Source of the DNA: Marsupella aquatica
Taxonomy: Eukaryota; Marchantiophyta
Length of the DNA stretch: 64,000 nucleotides
NCBI GenBank assembly: GCA_973895155.1
Contig: OZ316895.1
Location: 18,662,001-18,726,000, forward strand
Direction: 5' to 3'
Positions within the stretch are counted from its first letter, which is position 1. Every line of letters begins with the position of its first letter. The position numbers and the translations under genes are program-made. The notes under the pieces were generated by a model that was not told the DNA's origin, searched no databases, and saw only the letters and a program-made list of their open reading frames with translations. Positions 21,925-34,303 of this stretch are shown here, piece by piece.

Positions 21925-23559
21925 CCACGGGTCCTTATTCCGGGGACATGATGGTCCGACCCGTAGCCGGAGTCATCATTGCCGTAGTCCTCCACCACCT
22001 CCTCCCCAAATTGGACTGGCGACTCCCCTCGCTGCTCTCCTGGTCTTGCTGTGAACACGGTTTCCTACCAATCATAGCTCACAGGTCCTAGTTCCTCCTC
22101 CAGCTTCCAGGCTGTCTTGTCCCTCTATTTCCCGTGAACAAGAGCCTTAGGCTGCCTTCCCTCGGCTTCTGGACTTGAGGCTCCTACATACATTCAAACC
22201 CTCGGCTCGTGTTCCGGCCTCCTTCTTTCCTTGGCTCCGGTAAAGGGGTTTTCCTTCATGAGTTGGCTTAGGCCGACCTTTGAAGTAGTGTCCTGTACCT
22301 GTGCCGTTGCTCGTTGCCATTCTCTTTTCCTTCTCCAGCAATTTCAGCAGATTCTGCATGCCTGGTTGCTGCATCGGCAAGTCTTATGTCCTTGGCCTAA
22401 ACACCTACTCGATTGTAGGACTGTCGGGCTGGTTTGGTTTCTCTATTGTCGACCTCTATTCCGGATAGAGATAGAAACCCTTCCCATACACCCTTGTGGA
22501 ATTGGTCTCGGGCTCCCATGCATGATCCCATGAATTCTAGTAAGTCTGAATCCGGCACCTTCGGTTTCAGCGATGGTAACTTTACAAAGACTTCCAAGCC
22601 GGATCCGGCCATGAAACCCTGGTATTTCCGAGTCTGCATAGCTGTAAAGCATGCATCCTCTTCCCGTGCAAAGTGTCATTGTTGGAACGACATTGATGGG
22701 GTCGACCTCCTCCTCTTTGGCTTCCGCCTGCCTCATGCTTCCCTGCTCTGCTGGTTTCCTGGGTGCCGCCGACCTTGTTCTTTTTGTAGGGGTGGCTTCT
22801 TCGTTGTTGTTCCCTTTCCTCTTCAGAGCGGCTGCCGTGGATGGTTCTCCTAGCACAGTTGCCTTTGTCCACCCCTCTGTGCTACCCTTCAACTCCCAAT
22901 GTATGTCGTTGCAGCGGTTGATGGCCTCCCGGATGCCGACAATTCTGTTCTCGCAAAACAGAAGGTCGTCTAGCTCGTTGCCAGTAGGTGTCCACAGGAA
23001 TTTGGCCTTGATGAGTTCTCCTCCTAAGAAAGCAGACTTTTGCAGCTCCCACAGTCAAGCGAGCTCGTGCCTTTCTTGAGCTGCTCTCTCCAATTCTTCA
23101 TCTTTGTAGGTCCCAATGTACTCAGTTGCCCGTTCGAACAGGCATCCCCAAAAATGAGCAACTTGATTGACGTTGCTCATACCCTTCTTGAGTTGATTGT
23201 CGGTATCTGCTCCCACCCCGAGTGCTTGCCTAAGCAGCTGACAATAGTTGGTCTCCCGTAGTCGTCTGCTTAGTTTGTGCTTGCAAATGAGCCACCATTC
23301 CTTGCGATCGGTCCTTACACCCCCCCTTTGCCCGGTCTTCCTTCCCCTTGGTTACCCATAGCCGCCGGTACTTAGCGCACCCTAACCCTAATTGTGTTCC
23401 CTCCCCCGGCGTCCTTACTTCCGGCCTTGGCTCGGGTTCCATAGTCACCCTTAATTGTTTATATTTTCCAATTTTTTGTTACTATACTAATGTGTTTCCA
23501 GGGTACACTACTGATTTTACTATTTAAACTGGCCTAGTGATTCCTGGCTAGGCATCACA
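21925..23559 (-). mobile_element. Family B LTR, copy B4 (truncated and internally deleted)
   Basis: On the minus strand it starts at 23559 with TGTGATGCC and carries remnants of the LTR frame. Compared with B3 and B1 it lacks a short stretch in the frame near 22675, a longer stretch near 22450 (including the GKDFYLTP core), and all LTR sequence beyond the point joined to B1 at 21925. Its right side abuts the integrase region of element D at 23560. Confidence 0.75.
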
Positions 23560-25601
23560 ATGCCCTAAATAGGGAGTGGATGAAGTGTGGGTTGCCGAGA
23601 TGTGAAAGAAGTCCTCACCCTATCACATTGTTCACACCGGGCAATAACGTCTCAAACCTGGCCATGCATGCCTCTCCAATGATAATGAGGGACCAAGAGG
23701 CTGTAAGTCCTCTTAACGCCAAAATGACCAAGCTCAGAATGTACCTTATGGATAAGGCCAACCCTCTCATGAATGGGTGGAACCACCACTTCCCTGTCTG
23801 GCAAGCAACGCACGAGATGATCTCCCTTCCACAAGTAATGCTTGGACCTTTGCTGAATTTGGTCTCTCTGGATTGCAGTAACATGTATGGGGTACTCCCC
23901 ATGTTGCAAAAATCTCAGAGTGTCATTGTCCTCCCATATGTCCATCACAGGTTGGTCAACAACATAGCATGGCAGCAAAGCAAGATAGGTAGATGCATAA
24001 AATGTAGGCAGGATAGAAACCTGGTCAAAATCCTGTCGTGCATCTGAGGAATCATTAGAGGCAATCAAAGCGCTGCGGGACATAATGTCAGCATTTTGAT
24101 GTGTCACACCAGGCCTATGAATTACCTCAAAATCATACTCCTAGAGTATGAGCGCCCAACGAGCAAGCTTGCCAGTAAGCTTGTCGTTGGTCATCAACCA
24201 CTTCAAGGGCTGGTGGTCGGTGTAGAGAACAAACCTGGTCCCATAGAGGTAGGGCCTGTAATGTATGACAGCCCACACAACAACAAGGCATTCACCCTCA
24301 TAAGAAGAATAATGACTCTCTGCCTGATTGTTGCTCCTGGATGCCTATGGCAATGACGTACTCTTTACCTTCCTCATCATGTTGGCCCAGAATGGCACCA
24401 ATCCCAAAGGGCACTCCAATCTGTGTGGAGCACAAAGACCTTGTTGAAATTAGGTCTTCTCAGCACCGGGTATTCTGACAGCTTGAACTCCTTCAAAGTG
24501 GCAAATGTTGCCTTAGCATCTGTACTCCATGTCCAAGTCACATTCTTTTTCAACAAAGAGTACAATGGGTGTGCAATGGTACTGAAATCTTTAATGTAGA
24601 TCCGATAGTAATTGCACAACCCAATAAAGCTCCTAAGAGTGTGAACATCAATAGGAGTGGGCATTTCCAAGATGGATACCACCTTGGCCCAGTGAGCCAT
24701 GGTTCCATTTGGAAGAATGCGATGCCCAAGATATACTACTGATCTGACAACAAATTCACACTTCTTGGGGTGTATCTTTAGGTTCACCTTCTTAAGCCTC
24801 ATGAATAGCTCCTCAAGGTCAAGTAGATGCTGGTCAAATCCTTTGCAGTGGACCAACACATCATCAATGTAGCATTTCAGAAACTCAGCACCTTGAAGAA
24901 CCTGGTCCATGACTCTTTGAAAGAATATGGGCGCATTCTTCAAGCCAAATGGCATCACCAACCACTCCCATAGTTGGTTACTACCATGGAAAGCTGTTTT
25001 CTTGCGGTCCTTTGCAAGCAGCAAAATCTGGTTAAAGTCTTGCCTTAGATCCACAAGAGTGAAGATGTCTGAGTCTCCAATGCTGTCAAATAGCTCCTCT
25101 GGCCGTGGCATGGGGTACCTGTCCTGGGGTATGACCAGGTTCAGTGGCCTGTAGTCCCCACACATGCACTTCTCTATCCACAATCCACTGGAATCATTCT
25201 TTGCTGGCATCACTGTAGCTACTGCAAAATCTGATGTAGATGGTTGAATAAGACCAGCTTCATAGAGCTCTTGGCACCTCTCATCCACCAGTTGCCACTC
25301 ATGCTTACTCAAACGGTGTCTCCACCTGAGATAGGTGTTTCATCAGCCAACTCAATGGAGAACTGCATAGTCTTGCACTTACCCAAGTCCTTCATAGAGA
25401 AAGCAAACACATTCTCATGCTCGAGGAGCAAATTCAACAGCTGTTCCTTCTGTCTTTTACTCAGGTGGTTGCCCATGATGAACGTGTAGTTGGAAACACT
25501 AGGAATAGGACCTGATGTACTCGTGCTTGAAGAGCCAGAAGTGCCAGCTTCTCCACTGTCCAAGCTCCTAGCATGTTGTTGATAAGGTGATGAGGCCTCT
25601 C
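23560..25601 (-). pseudogene. Element D pol: reverse transcriptase, RNase H, integrase N-terminus
   Basis: This is the minus-strand continuation of element D after solo LTR B3. The RT at about 25320-24480 contains MCGDYRPLN, MPFGLKNAPIFFQRVM and the catalytic YIDDVLVH, followed by YLGHRILPNG and LRSFIGLCNYYR. RNase H starts at VLHTDWSA and is frameshifted near 24400. Its end is marked by HQNADIMSR at about 24090. The integrase zinc region has HSELGHFGVKRTY and CEQCDRVR, then stops at 23560 where B4 begins. A further frameshift lies just before the RT at about 25310. This is a different Gypsy lineage from A and B (YIDD rather than FIDD). Confidence 0.87.
25597..25601 (+). repeat. Target-site duplication CTCTC, left of B3
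   Basis: CTCTC is identical to 30298-30302 on the other side of the solo LTR. Confidence 0.88.
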
Positions 25602-28600
25602 TGTGGTGCGTCCCATGGCTCCCTAAACCCAAGAAACCCCTCTGCACAAGCCGATTCCCGCAGGTTTAGCTCTTGGCGAGGCGGATTTTGCGGCTTAGCG
25701 GCATGGGACGCTGCTAACTTCCTTCTACTATTATTACTATTAACATTTTACTCACAGATACTGGACAGATCCTTCATCGGGTCATGAGATACGTAGCCAA
25801 CCTATTCTAGGCCTTCCCTTGTCCTCCTCTCTTGGCTTTCCTTTAGGTATGTTTGGATTCCACCGCCGGAATGATCCCCAACTGGCTTGGGTAAGCCGCT
25901 AAGACCTCTCTCAGCTTGACACATCCAACTCTTACTACCTCGCTTACTCCCTTCTTGGTTGATGTGGGCAATCTTTAAACAGGTTAATGCGACACACAAA
26001 TAGCAAAATGACTCCTTCTGACTGAGTTATACCATGCACTTGCCATACAAACAGTACTTCTCATATACAAGATCTACAAACTAAGCCGTGAGGCCAACTC
26101 TATTCATCTCTTAGGTATGAGGAAACATGACTATACACAAGGGTCACAGTATAACTAACTGAGAGCTTCTTTAACTACTTGATCCCAGCCCTGCTGGTGC
26201 ACTAAAAACTTGCTAAGGAAGAAGGCCCTTAACTCCTCGCTGCCCAGGTACTTATCCTGGCAGTGGACCCGCCTAATTCCTTGCAGCATAATCCTAATCT
26301 ACCTAACTATAATCTACCTATGTACAGCGAGGCAGGAGCACAAGTGTTGCTCTTACCAGTGGATCCGCAATCCCACTAAGCTAAGTGTCAGGGCCGCCCC
26401 TTGGTCCTGATCCTAATACTAAACTTGGAGATCTGAGCGCGCCCTGCCCACTCACGCCTCCTTCCTCCATGTCCGCCCTCCTTAAAAGGAGCGGCCCTCC
26501 ACCACCGTCATGGCAACGGTGTCTGGTCCTCAATGGACGCCCCCAATGCTTCCTCCGCAGCCACTATTGTAGGTCCGTTCTTTGACAAATTACCTGCTCT
26601 GGATCGAGTCAACTCTCCATCGGCCTGACTGGGTCCACCCTTGGCTTCGGCCTCAGCATCGGCCACGGCCTCAGATACGGTTACGGCCTCCCTGGCATGC
26701 TCTAGTGGTGGATCCGGTACCCTGGCTTCATCACCGAGTATCCTGGCCTCGACTTTGCCATCCCCGCCTTCTAGGGCAATTGGATCCTCTGTCGTGACCC
26801 TGCCTGAGGTTGGTGTTGGGTTTACCTCCTTGGTCACGACGGCTTGAGGAGTCATATTACTCCCTGACCCAGAAGGTTTCCGCTTCTTCTTCTTCCTTGG
26901 TTCGGCAGCTGGCCCCTTCCCCTTGCCACTTACCTCCGACACCGGTGTGAGTGTCTTGGCTTATCCTTTGGCCAGTACTACTCCTGGCAACTTGGTTGCC
27001 CCAATTGGAGTTGGACCTGAGGAAGCTAAGCACTTAAATACTGCGGCCTGTTTCTTCAGCCGCTCCGTTTGGTTGTCGGCTTGCCGCTATATGTTCTCCA
27101 TCTTCCGCGTGCTTTCCTCCAACTCCTTCTGCAATTCATCCAGGTCCTTGCGCGCCTTGTCCCGCTCCTTCTGGGCTTCCTCCAATTCCTTCTTTAAGGT
27201 AGCCCTCTCCTCCTGAGTTGCTCTCAGCTCCTTGTCGAGCTCCGTAACGACCTCAGACTCCATTTTATTCATCTTGGCATAAGTCTGATCAAGCTAGTCG
27301 TCTTTCTCACGCAGGTCGGCCTTGAAGCTGGCCGTCAGGGATGCAAGCTCCTGCCGCAGCATGATAATCGCCTGATAGGATTTCCCTAACTCGGCCTCCT
27401 TCTGCTCAAGGGCTCCGCGGATATCCTTGAGTTCTCCCTTCAGCACCCTTTCCCCTCTATGAGTTTCCGCCATGGCCCGATTGTTGGCTGCGATGTGGGC
27501 CTCCTCTGCGTCTCTCAGCTCTCGCTTCCACTTCTCCTTCTCCTTGATCAAATCGGCCAACTCTCCTTGGGTCCGAGTCAGTTTATCCTTGATAATCTGA
27601 TTATCACACTGCGCGGTATCCAATTGCCCCTGCATGATGTTGAGCTCATGCCGCTTAATCTGCAGCTCATCTTGGGCTTTCTTGGCCGCCTTCAGGTCTT
27701 CTACCTCGGCTTCCCTGGCCCTAAGCTGACGGATGACCTCGTCCTTCTTGCTTCTCTCCAAAGCCACCGCTTCTTCTAATCGGCGCTTCTCCAACATTTC
27801 CCTCTGGAAAAAGGGTCCTTGCTCCAACTCCTCCCCAAAGATGTTGAGCGCAAGTTCCCCACACATCTCCCCGTACTCCATGGCTCGTTTTTTAGCATAG
27901 GCGGAGTGAGTAGAAGTCATCGGCATTATCCACCGCAGCCTTTTTTCCCAAGCCGCCTTGCGGATTTTTTCTGTCGTGGCTGCAGGGCTGTTTTGTTTTT
28001 CTGCAAGCCGCCTGATGTCCTCTGGCCATTCTCCTCCTGGTAAATCTTTCTCCCTAGCCATGGCTGCCTCTTCTTCCTCCCTGAGTCGTTCCTGAAACTC
28101 CTGTGCCATCTGTTTTATGACGTCAAAGCACGGGGGAGCGACATCTGGTGGGGGAGACTCGGGGTTGCTCTGTTGGGTTGGGTCCCCTCGAACTACTCTT
28201 GGAAGAGTGGGGATGAACCTGCCACAGGTCCTTATGCCAAAGTCATCATTGTCGTAGCCTTCTACCGCCTCCTCCTCGGCTTGGAGTACCGGCTCCCCCC
28301 GCTACTGTCCTGGTCTTGCCGTGAACACGGCCTCACAAATCACGGGTCCTGGTTCCTCTGGCTTCCACGTTGATCTCATCTTCTCCCTGTCGCGACCAAG
28401 AGCTTTGGGCTGCTTTTCCTCGGCTTCAGGACTTGAAGCTCCTACATACATTCAGACTCCCAGCTCGTGTTTTGGCCTCCTTCTCTCCTTGACCCCGGTA
28501 AAGGGGTTTTCCCTGGTAAGTTGGCTATTAAGGCTGACTTTGGGAGCAGTATTTAGTACCGGTCCCGTTGCCGTTGCCATTCTCCTTTCCTTCTCCAGCA

Positions 28601-30297
28601 ATTTCAGCAGATTCTGCATGCCTGGTTGCTGCATCGGCAAGTCCTCCTTCCTTGGCCTAAACACTTGCTCGATTGTAGGACTGTCGGGCTGGGTCGGTTT
28701 CTCTATTGTCGGCCTTGGTTCCGGAACCTCCTCTGGTGCTCTTGCCTGCAGGGGCAGTACCGGGGCGAATATCTGACTTCGGGCATACCGGCACAACAAC
28801 GGCATATGATAACCAAGCCGGGACACGCTTCCCATGCCGATCACCAACTGTTCCTCCTTCAAGATCTTCTTTAATTGGGTGAGGAGGTACCCATTGTAGT
28901 CTCAGCTTGGGTCTGGCTTCTCCGCCAGATAGATCTGTGCCTTGCCAATCTCTGCCCTCGGCAAGTTGCAATGCATGGTCACCCGCAAGAAATCGATCAT
29001 TTCTCCTATGTGCGGGTTTGTGCAGGTGTTTCGAAAGAAGCCATTCTTTGTTGATGGCCCTGGAAATGACCGGAACTCCTTGTCTGGCAAGGTCTTCCTT
29101 GTATCTACTTTGGTCTTATTGCCCATCGGCAAGCCAAACACTTCGGCAATCACCCGGGGAGTGAGATAGAAATCCTTCCCATATACCCTTGTGGAATTGG
29201 TCTCAGGCTCCCATGATCCCACAAATTCTAGTAAGTCTGAATCCGGCACCTTCGACTTCAGCCATGGTAACTTTACGAAGGCTTCCAAGCCAGATCCGGC
29301 CATGAAGCCCTGGTATTTCCAAGTCTGCATAGCCGTAAAGCATGCATCCTCTTCCCGTGCAAAGTGTAATTGCACTTCCTTGGGGAGGGTTGCCGCCCAG
29401 CCTTTCCAAGTGTCATCTCTTGTTGGAACAGCATTGATGGGGTCAGCCTCCTCCTCTTTGGCTTCCGCCTGCCTCCTGCTTCCCTGCTCTACTGGTTTCC
29501 TGGGTGCCGCCGACCTCATTCTTTTTGCAAGGGTGGCTTCTTTGTTATTGTTCCCTTTCCTCTTCATAGCGGCTGTCGTGGATGTTTCTCCTAGCACGGT
29601 TGCCTTCGTCCACCCCTCCGTGCTACCCTTCAACTCCCAGTGTATGTCATTGCAGCGGTTGATGGCCTCTCGGATGCCGACTATTCTGTTCTCACAAAAC
29701 AAAAGATCCTCAAGTTCGTCGGCAGTAGGCGTCCACAAGAATTCAGCCGTAATGAGTTCTCCTCCTAAGAAGGCAAACTTCTGTAGCTCCCACAGCCAAG
29801 CGAGCTCCTGCAGTTCTCGAGCCGCTCTCTCCGATTCTTTGTCCTCGTAGGTCCCAATGTACTCAGTTGCCCGTTCGAACAGGCATCCCCAAAAATGAGC
29901 AGCTTGATTGACGTTGCTCATACCCTTCTTGAGTTGATTGTCGGTATCTTCTTCCACCCCAAGTGCTTGCCTGAGTAGCGGACAGTAGTTGGCCTCCCGT
30001 AGTCGTCCGCTTGGCTCGTGCTTGCAAATGAGCCGCCATTCCTTGCGATCGGTCCTTACCCCCCCTGGCTGGTCTTCCTTCCCGTTGGTTACCCATAGCC
30101 GCCGGTACTTAGCGCGCCCTAACCCTAATCATGTTCCCTCCCCCGACGTCCTTACTTTCGGCCTTGGCTTGGGTTCCATAGTCACCCTTAATTGTTTATA
30201 TTTTCCCTGTTTTTGTTACTATACTAAGGTATTTCCTAGGGTACACTCTTGATTTTACTATTTAAACTGGCCTAATGATTCCTGGCTAGGCATCACA
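25602..30297 (-). mobile_element. Solo LTR of family B (B3), 4696 bp
   Basis: This is a complete family B LTR: on the minus strand it runs from TGTGATGCCTAG (30297) to a TGGTGCGTC/GACGCACCA end at 25602, with perfect CTCTC duplications outside. No pol sequence is inside. On both sides lies the same minus-strand element D, which reads from the methyltransferase C-terminus to the RT leader across the insertion. It defines the full family B LTR and shows that the long frame belongs to the LTR. Confidence 0.92.
26508..30179 (-). pseudogene. LTR-internal ORF of solo LTR B3 (about 1220 codons, decayed)
   Basis: It runs from the ATG at 30179 to the stop at 26508, with several stops and frameshifts. 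The segment 29957-28902 is open for 351 codons and carries the PMD-like core (GKDFYLTPRVIAEVFGLP, TCTNPHIGEM). The segment 28109-27294 is open for about 270 codons and is almost entirely coiled coil. The segment 26942-26508 has the KKKKRKPSGSGSN basic patch and an acidic C-terminus. A TATA-like AAATATAAAC (minus strand, about 30200) lies only about 30 bp before the ATG, so translation of the main product may instead start at the internal MSNVNQ methionine. Confidence 0.68.
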
Positions 30298-30302
30298 CTC
30301 TC
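30298..30302 (+). repeat. Target-site duplication CTCTC, right of B3
   Basis: Identical to 25597-25601. Confidence 0.88.
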
Positions 30303-31160
30303 CAAGGCCTGTTGTACCTGTTGATCTGGGTTGGTCCACACCATGAAACTCAGAAATATTGTCAGCCACGTTACAAGGGACCTCTTCCCCCTCAACACTT
30401 GGACTGAAGCGGTGAGTGTTGAATAGAGGTTACAAGTGCACCTGGTCTGGATGCCATGTAGCAGCACCATGGAGTGGTAGAGCTGGAACTCCTGATGCTG
30501 GATGAATGTACATCTGAAAAAGGATGCAAGTGACCAGAAGCCAAGTGAGAGCATTGAGATCCATTACCCTGCCAAGTAAAGCATTCCTGGCCAGCCTGGT
30601 GATCTTGGTGTGACCTGTAGTACCAGGTTGGAAGCCCATAGCCCGTTCTCTCTCCTCAGGACTAGGTTCATCCCATATACCGGTAGAATGTCGATAAACC
30701 AGGCCAGGACCATCACCCTGAAAAGCATGTGCACCTGGAAAGGACACAAATGTAGGCCAAGCAGCACGGGGCTCTCCAATGGTATTGGCTGGATACCAAG
30801 GGGCTGGCTCTTGCTGTGTAACTGGTTGGCAAGAACTGTCAGGATCCAAAATCTGGTCCATTGTGAGGTTAGTGTCCCTGGATGTGTGATGAAGAGCTAA
30901 CTCCAACAAGATAGGTGGTGCAAGGTTAGCCCAAAAGTTACGAAGACGATGTGCATAAGAACCACAGTGCACTGCATCAATGAGAAGGGGTGGTCCCAAG
31001 TAGTGCTGGACCACACTGAAATCCTCTTTGACTTGTGGATGCTGGTCAAACTGAGAGGGAGTATTCTCAATGATATAACCAATAGCAGGGTAAAGGGATT
31101 GAGCCCAGGTGAGAACTTGAACCAATGCTGTGAAAAGGCCAGAACAAGAATCATGCAGTC
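30303..31160 (-). pseudogene. Element D: C5-cytosine DNA methyltransferase domain, C-terminal half
   Basis: Read on the minus strand from HDSCSGLF (31155), this continues the methyltransferase begun at 34620 once the 3.1-kb LTR E is removed. GYIIENTPSQ (Glu about 31067) is motif VI (ENV-type). CGSYAHRLRNFW is a motif VIII-like block with a conserved Arg pair. PSPEERERAMGF matches the position and character of motif IX, and the LGR-x-MDLNALTWLL stretch that of motif X. A TAA near 30430 interrupts the linker, which then leads to solo LTR B3 and the RT region. Motifs are named by comparison with the C5-MTase family from general knowledge. Confidence 0.8.
31156..31160 (+). repeat. Target-site duplication, left of LTR E
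   Basis: CAGTC pairs with CAATC at 34299-34303 (one transition). Removing E and one copy joins GHGVGL to HDSCSGLF in frame in the methyltransferase. Confidence 0.68.
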
Positions 31161-34100
31161 TGTCAAACACTTGTCAAGGAGCTTAAGCGGCTTTTCTCCC
31201 CAAAAGACTACCTAATACCTGCTCCATATCATACCAGGGTCACAAAGGATTGACAAAACTTCTGAAATGTGCCTACAATGACTAATCACTCCATACATAA
31301 GTAGTTTCAACTCTCCACTTCTAGAGAGGTAGTCCCCTTGACTACTTTTGTACTCACACCCTTCCCCTCTCCTCTACTCCAAGGATCAGCAAAGGGGATC
31401 TCCGCTCCAAGCTGTCACCTTAGAGAAGAGTCTCATACAAACACCCAAGAACCAAAGTACTTTCCTCTTCAAGCTTAAGTCTCCTCAAGACCCTCAAAGT
31501 AGTGTTACCCCTCAACCTTGCCCCCCTGGCCTTGGTTTGGGTCCACACATCCCCTTTGAGCTCTAGAGAAGGCTCCTCTATCTAAGGACTCTTCCTCTTG
31601 TTCTTACTTCTTGTTAACACCACACACCAAGCAAAATACTTTCCACCCTCAAGCTATAATCCTCTCTAAGTCTCAAAGTAGTGCTATACCTTAACCTTGC
31701 CTCCTTGGCCTTGGTTTTGTACTAGCACATCCCCTTCAAGCTTAGACCAAGATTACATCATAGCATGGACTCTTCTCTTGCTATCATATACTTCAAATGC
31801 ACTCACACTTAATGGTCACAATGAAGATTGGCAAGTCTCCTTTTATTGCATCACCTTTACAACAAAAGTTCACTACACATTCTCCACACTAAGCATGGAC
31901 CACCTCTCCCTTCTCAAGCTTAGCCCTACCTTGACAAGGTAGAGATTCCACTTAAGAGATGAGACTCCCGGTCCCTAACAAAGGAAAACTTTCTCCTTAT
32001 ATACTATTCTCCTTCCACACCACACCAAGCTTGACCTAGGGTCCAACTACTCCTCCCCCAAGTCCTCCTAACACACAAAGTCCAACTCTATAATTTGTAG
32101 CTCACTCTACAACCTATTGCTTGACTCCTTCCAAGCCCTGGAATATGCCACACATGAGTTGCATGCTTTGACCTCCAAACCTGCTCTTACTTATGGTCCT
32201 CCTCACCAGCTTCCCAACCCACTTGAAAGCTCGCAAAAAGAGTGAGTGCGTCTCAAGTTGTGTCATGTCAAAGTTGGCTCCTTATTTACTAGTTCTTACT
32301 TACTACCCCGACCTATCAACTTACTTTCCTTACCCTAACGTCCTTGCACCTTTACCCTGAGGTACTCTCTTCTCCATGTATCCTAACTTGGGTGACACGG
32401 GTGCAAGAAGTGTCGGCCTAAAAACCTGGTCTTACTTCCCCCATGCCAACTCCCGTTTGCATGCTATGGGGACCCCCTCGTGGCCTCCGCTAAAAATATA
32501 TTTGAGTGATTATTTTTGGGGTTTCCACCTTCACCAAGGGGTGCCTTACCTTCCCCTAACTCAGCACAAAAAAAATTGGGCCCCAACGGATACCCCTAGC
32601 CAAAGTTATGTCCATTCTCCCAATGCCTGTTTTTGGTGTAAAGCGGGTGTAAGCGGCGACCCAATTATACTTGAACCTTACACGCCCCTTATGGGGATTC
32701 CACGTGTCATGAGGGGAGAGTACTCTCATTATACTCACGTTTCTTATGAAGAAGATTGATAAGGACACCAATTTTTGTAGCATTTTCCTCTCTCTTGAAT
32801 TCAATCTGAAACAACAGCATTCTCTATTGCATCGAATGACAGCAGGTCAATTGATAGCTCAGCCAGGTCTACAACACCCTTCTCAGTCCACCTCCATAGC
32901 CATCCAGCCTTGCAAGTGATTCAAAATCGCAGCAGAATTTTGCAGCAGCCATAGCCCACCAATTCGTAGCTTGCAGCACAACAGCACAGCAGCAGATTCG
33001 AAGCATAGCAGCTGATTCGAAGCACAGCAGCAGTAGCCATAGCTTGATTCCTTCTCAACAACTAGCTCTATTCCAATCACTTAGCCAAGCAGGTCTCTCT
33101 TCTCAATTTCGTAGCTGCCCACCTCTGTAATTTCGCAGCTAGCAGCAGCATCCATCAATTCAACAGCATCAAGGCAGCAGCCAGCCAATTCTCGTGAGCA
33201 TCTCATGCCTGATTAATAGCAGCACATCTAATCTATTGTGCCGCTGCCATAGCAGCAAGCAACCTTCCTAATTCAAAGCCAGCCTCCCTATTCCAATTAG
33301 CAGCCATAGCTCACAATTCAATTTCACAGTAGCAGTTGGGTCAAGTCCTTCTCAGCAGCAACTAGCTCAATTCAATCCTGCACCTGCCTCTCCAGATCAA
33401 GAGTGACCTATTTTGATGAGCACCAGCACTTCAATTAGCCCACCTCGTGCATTCCTGCCCATGTCGTGCTTGCCTGACCTCGTGCTAGTCTGGTCGCAGC
33501 CGCGTCGACGCGTTTTGACACTTAGAAAAATTTCGTTTTCCTCTCAGGAGAAACAGTTATACTGGCCCCTCTTGAAGGCCATGCCATAATTCACTCAAAT
33601 ATCCAAACGTACTTCTGAGCACATTTCTGGAATCCTTGGACATAGGACTCACTCCTAAATTTATCAAACTCTCTAAACACTCCATAACGACTTTTCTAAA
33701 AATACATAAGTTTGACCATATCTATTAAAGCGCATTACTATTCCCAATCTTTGAGGTGTTCCCAAAAAGTAACAAAAGGCGACAAATTATTTCTGAGACA
33801 ATCCAGGGATTAATATGGTCTATACTAAACTCAATTCTAACCTCGAACCCACAAAATTTACCCCTTGGCTATTTTCTCTGGGCCCGCTAGTTGGTTATTT
33901 TAATTTCTGTCAAAATACTCACAACTCCTAGGTTGAGACCCCACTTGACTTCATACTTTTTCAGGGTTCCCTAGGGACCTCCCAGCACCCATGGGAGAAA
34001 TATCAGCCAAAAATAAGATGTCAGGTGTCGGGTCATTTTCCGGTCCCGACTTAGTCGCCTATCCTAACTAAGGGTGGAATATTTGTTGCCTACCAAAATC

Positions 34101-34298
34101 ACATTACTTATCCCTTTACATCTTCTTAGAACAACACATTTTCTCCCTTCCATGATTTCCTACTAGCCTTTCCTAGTGACTTAGGGTTGCAAACCCTAAG
34201 TACTTTGCTAACACTACAACAACTTTCTTACTATTCCTTGTACAAACAACAAAAAAATTGACAAGTTCCTTACATACCCTATATTGAGCCGGTCCACA
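31161..34298. mobile_element. Solo LTR-like insertion E (3138 bp) inside the methyltransferase
   Basis: It begins TGTCAAACAC and ends GGTCCACA, which are TG..CA termini, between near-identical 5-bp duplications. No convincing frame is present. Near its left end are two imperfect direct repeats of about 125 bp (about 31447-31570 and 31622-31745, sharing CTTGCC and TTGGCCTTGGTTT words). The middle (about 32800-33400) is rich in CAGCA/CAGCAG-type repeats. Its orientation cannot be set from the sequence. It could be a solo LTR or a non-coding derivative of an unrelated LTR element. Confidence 0.65.
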
Positions 34299-34303
34299 CA
34301 ATC
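34299..34303 (+). repeat. Target-site duplication, right of LTR E
   Basis: CAATC, partner of CAGTC at 31156-31160. Confidence 0.65.
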
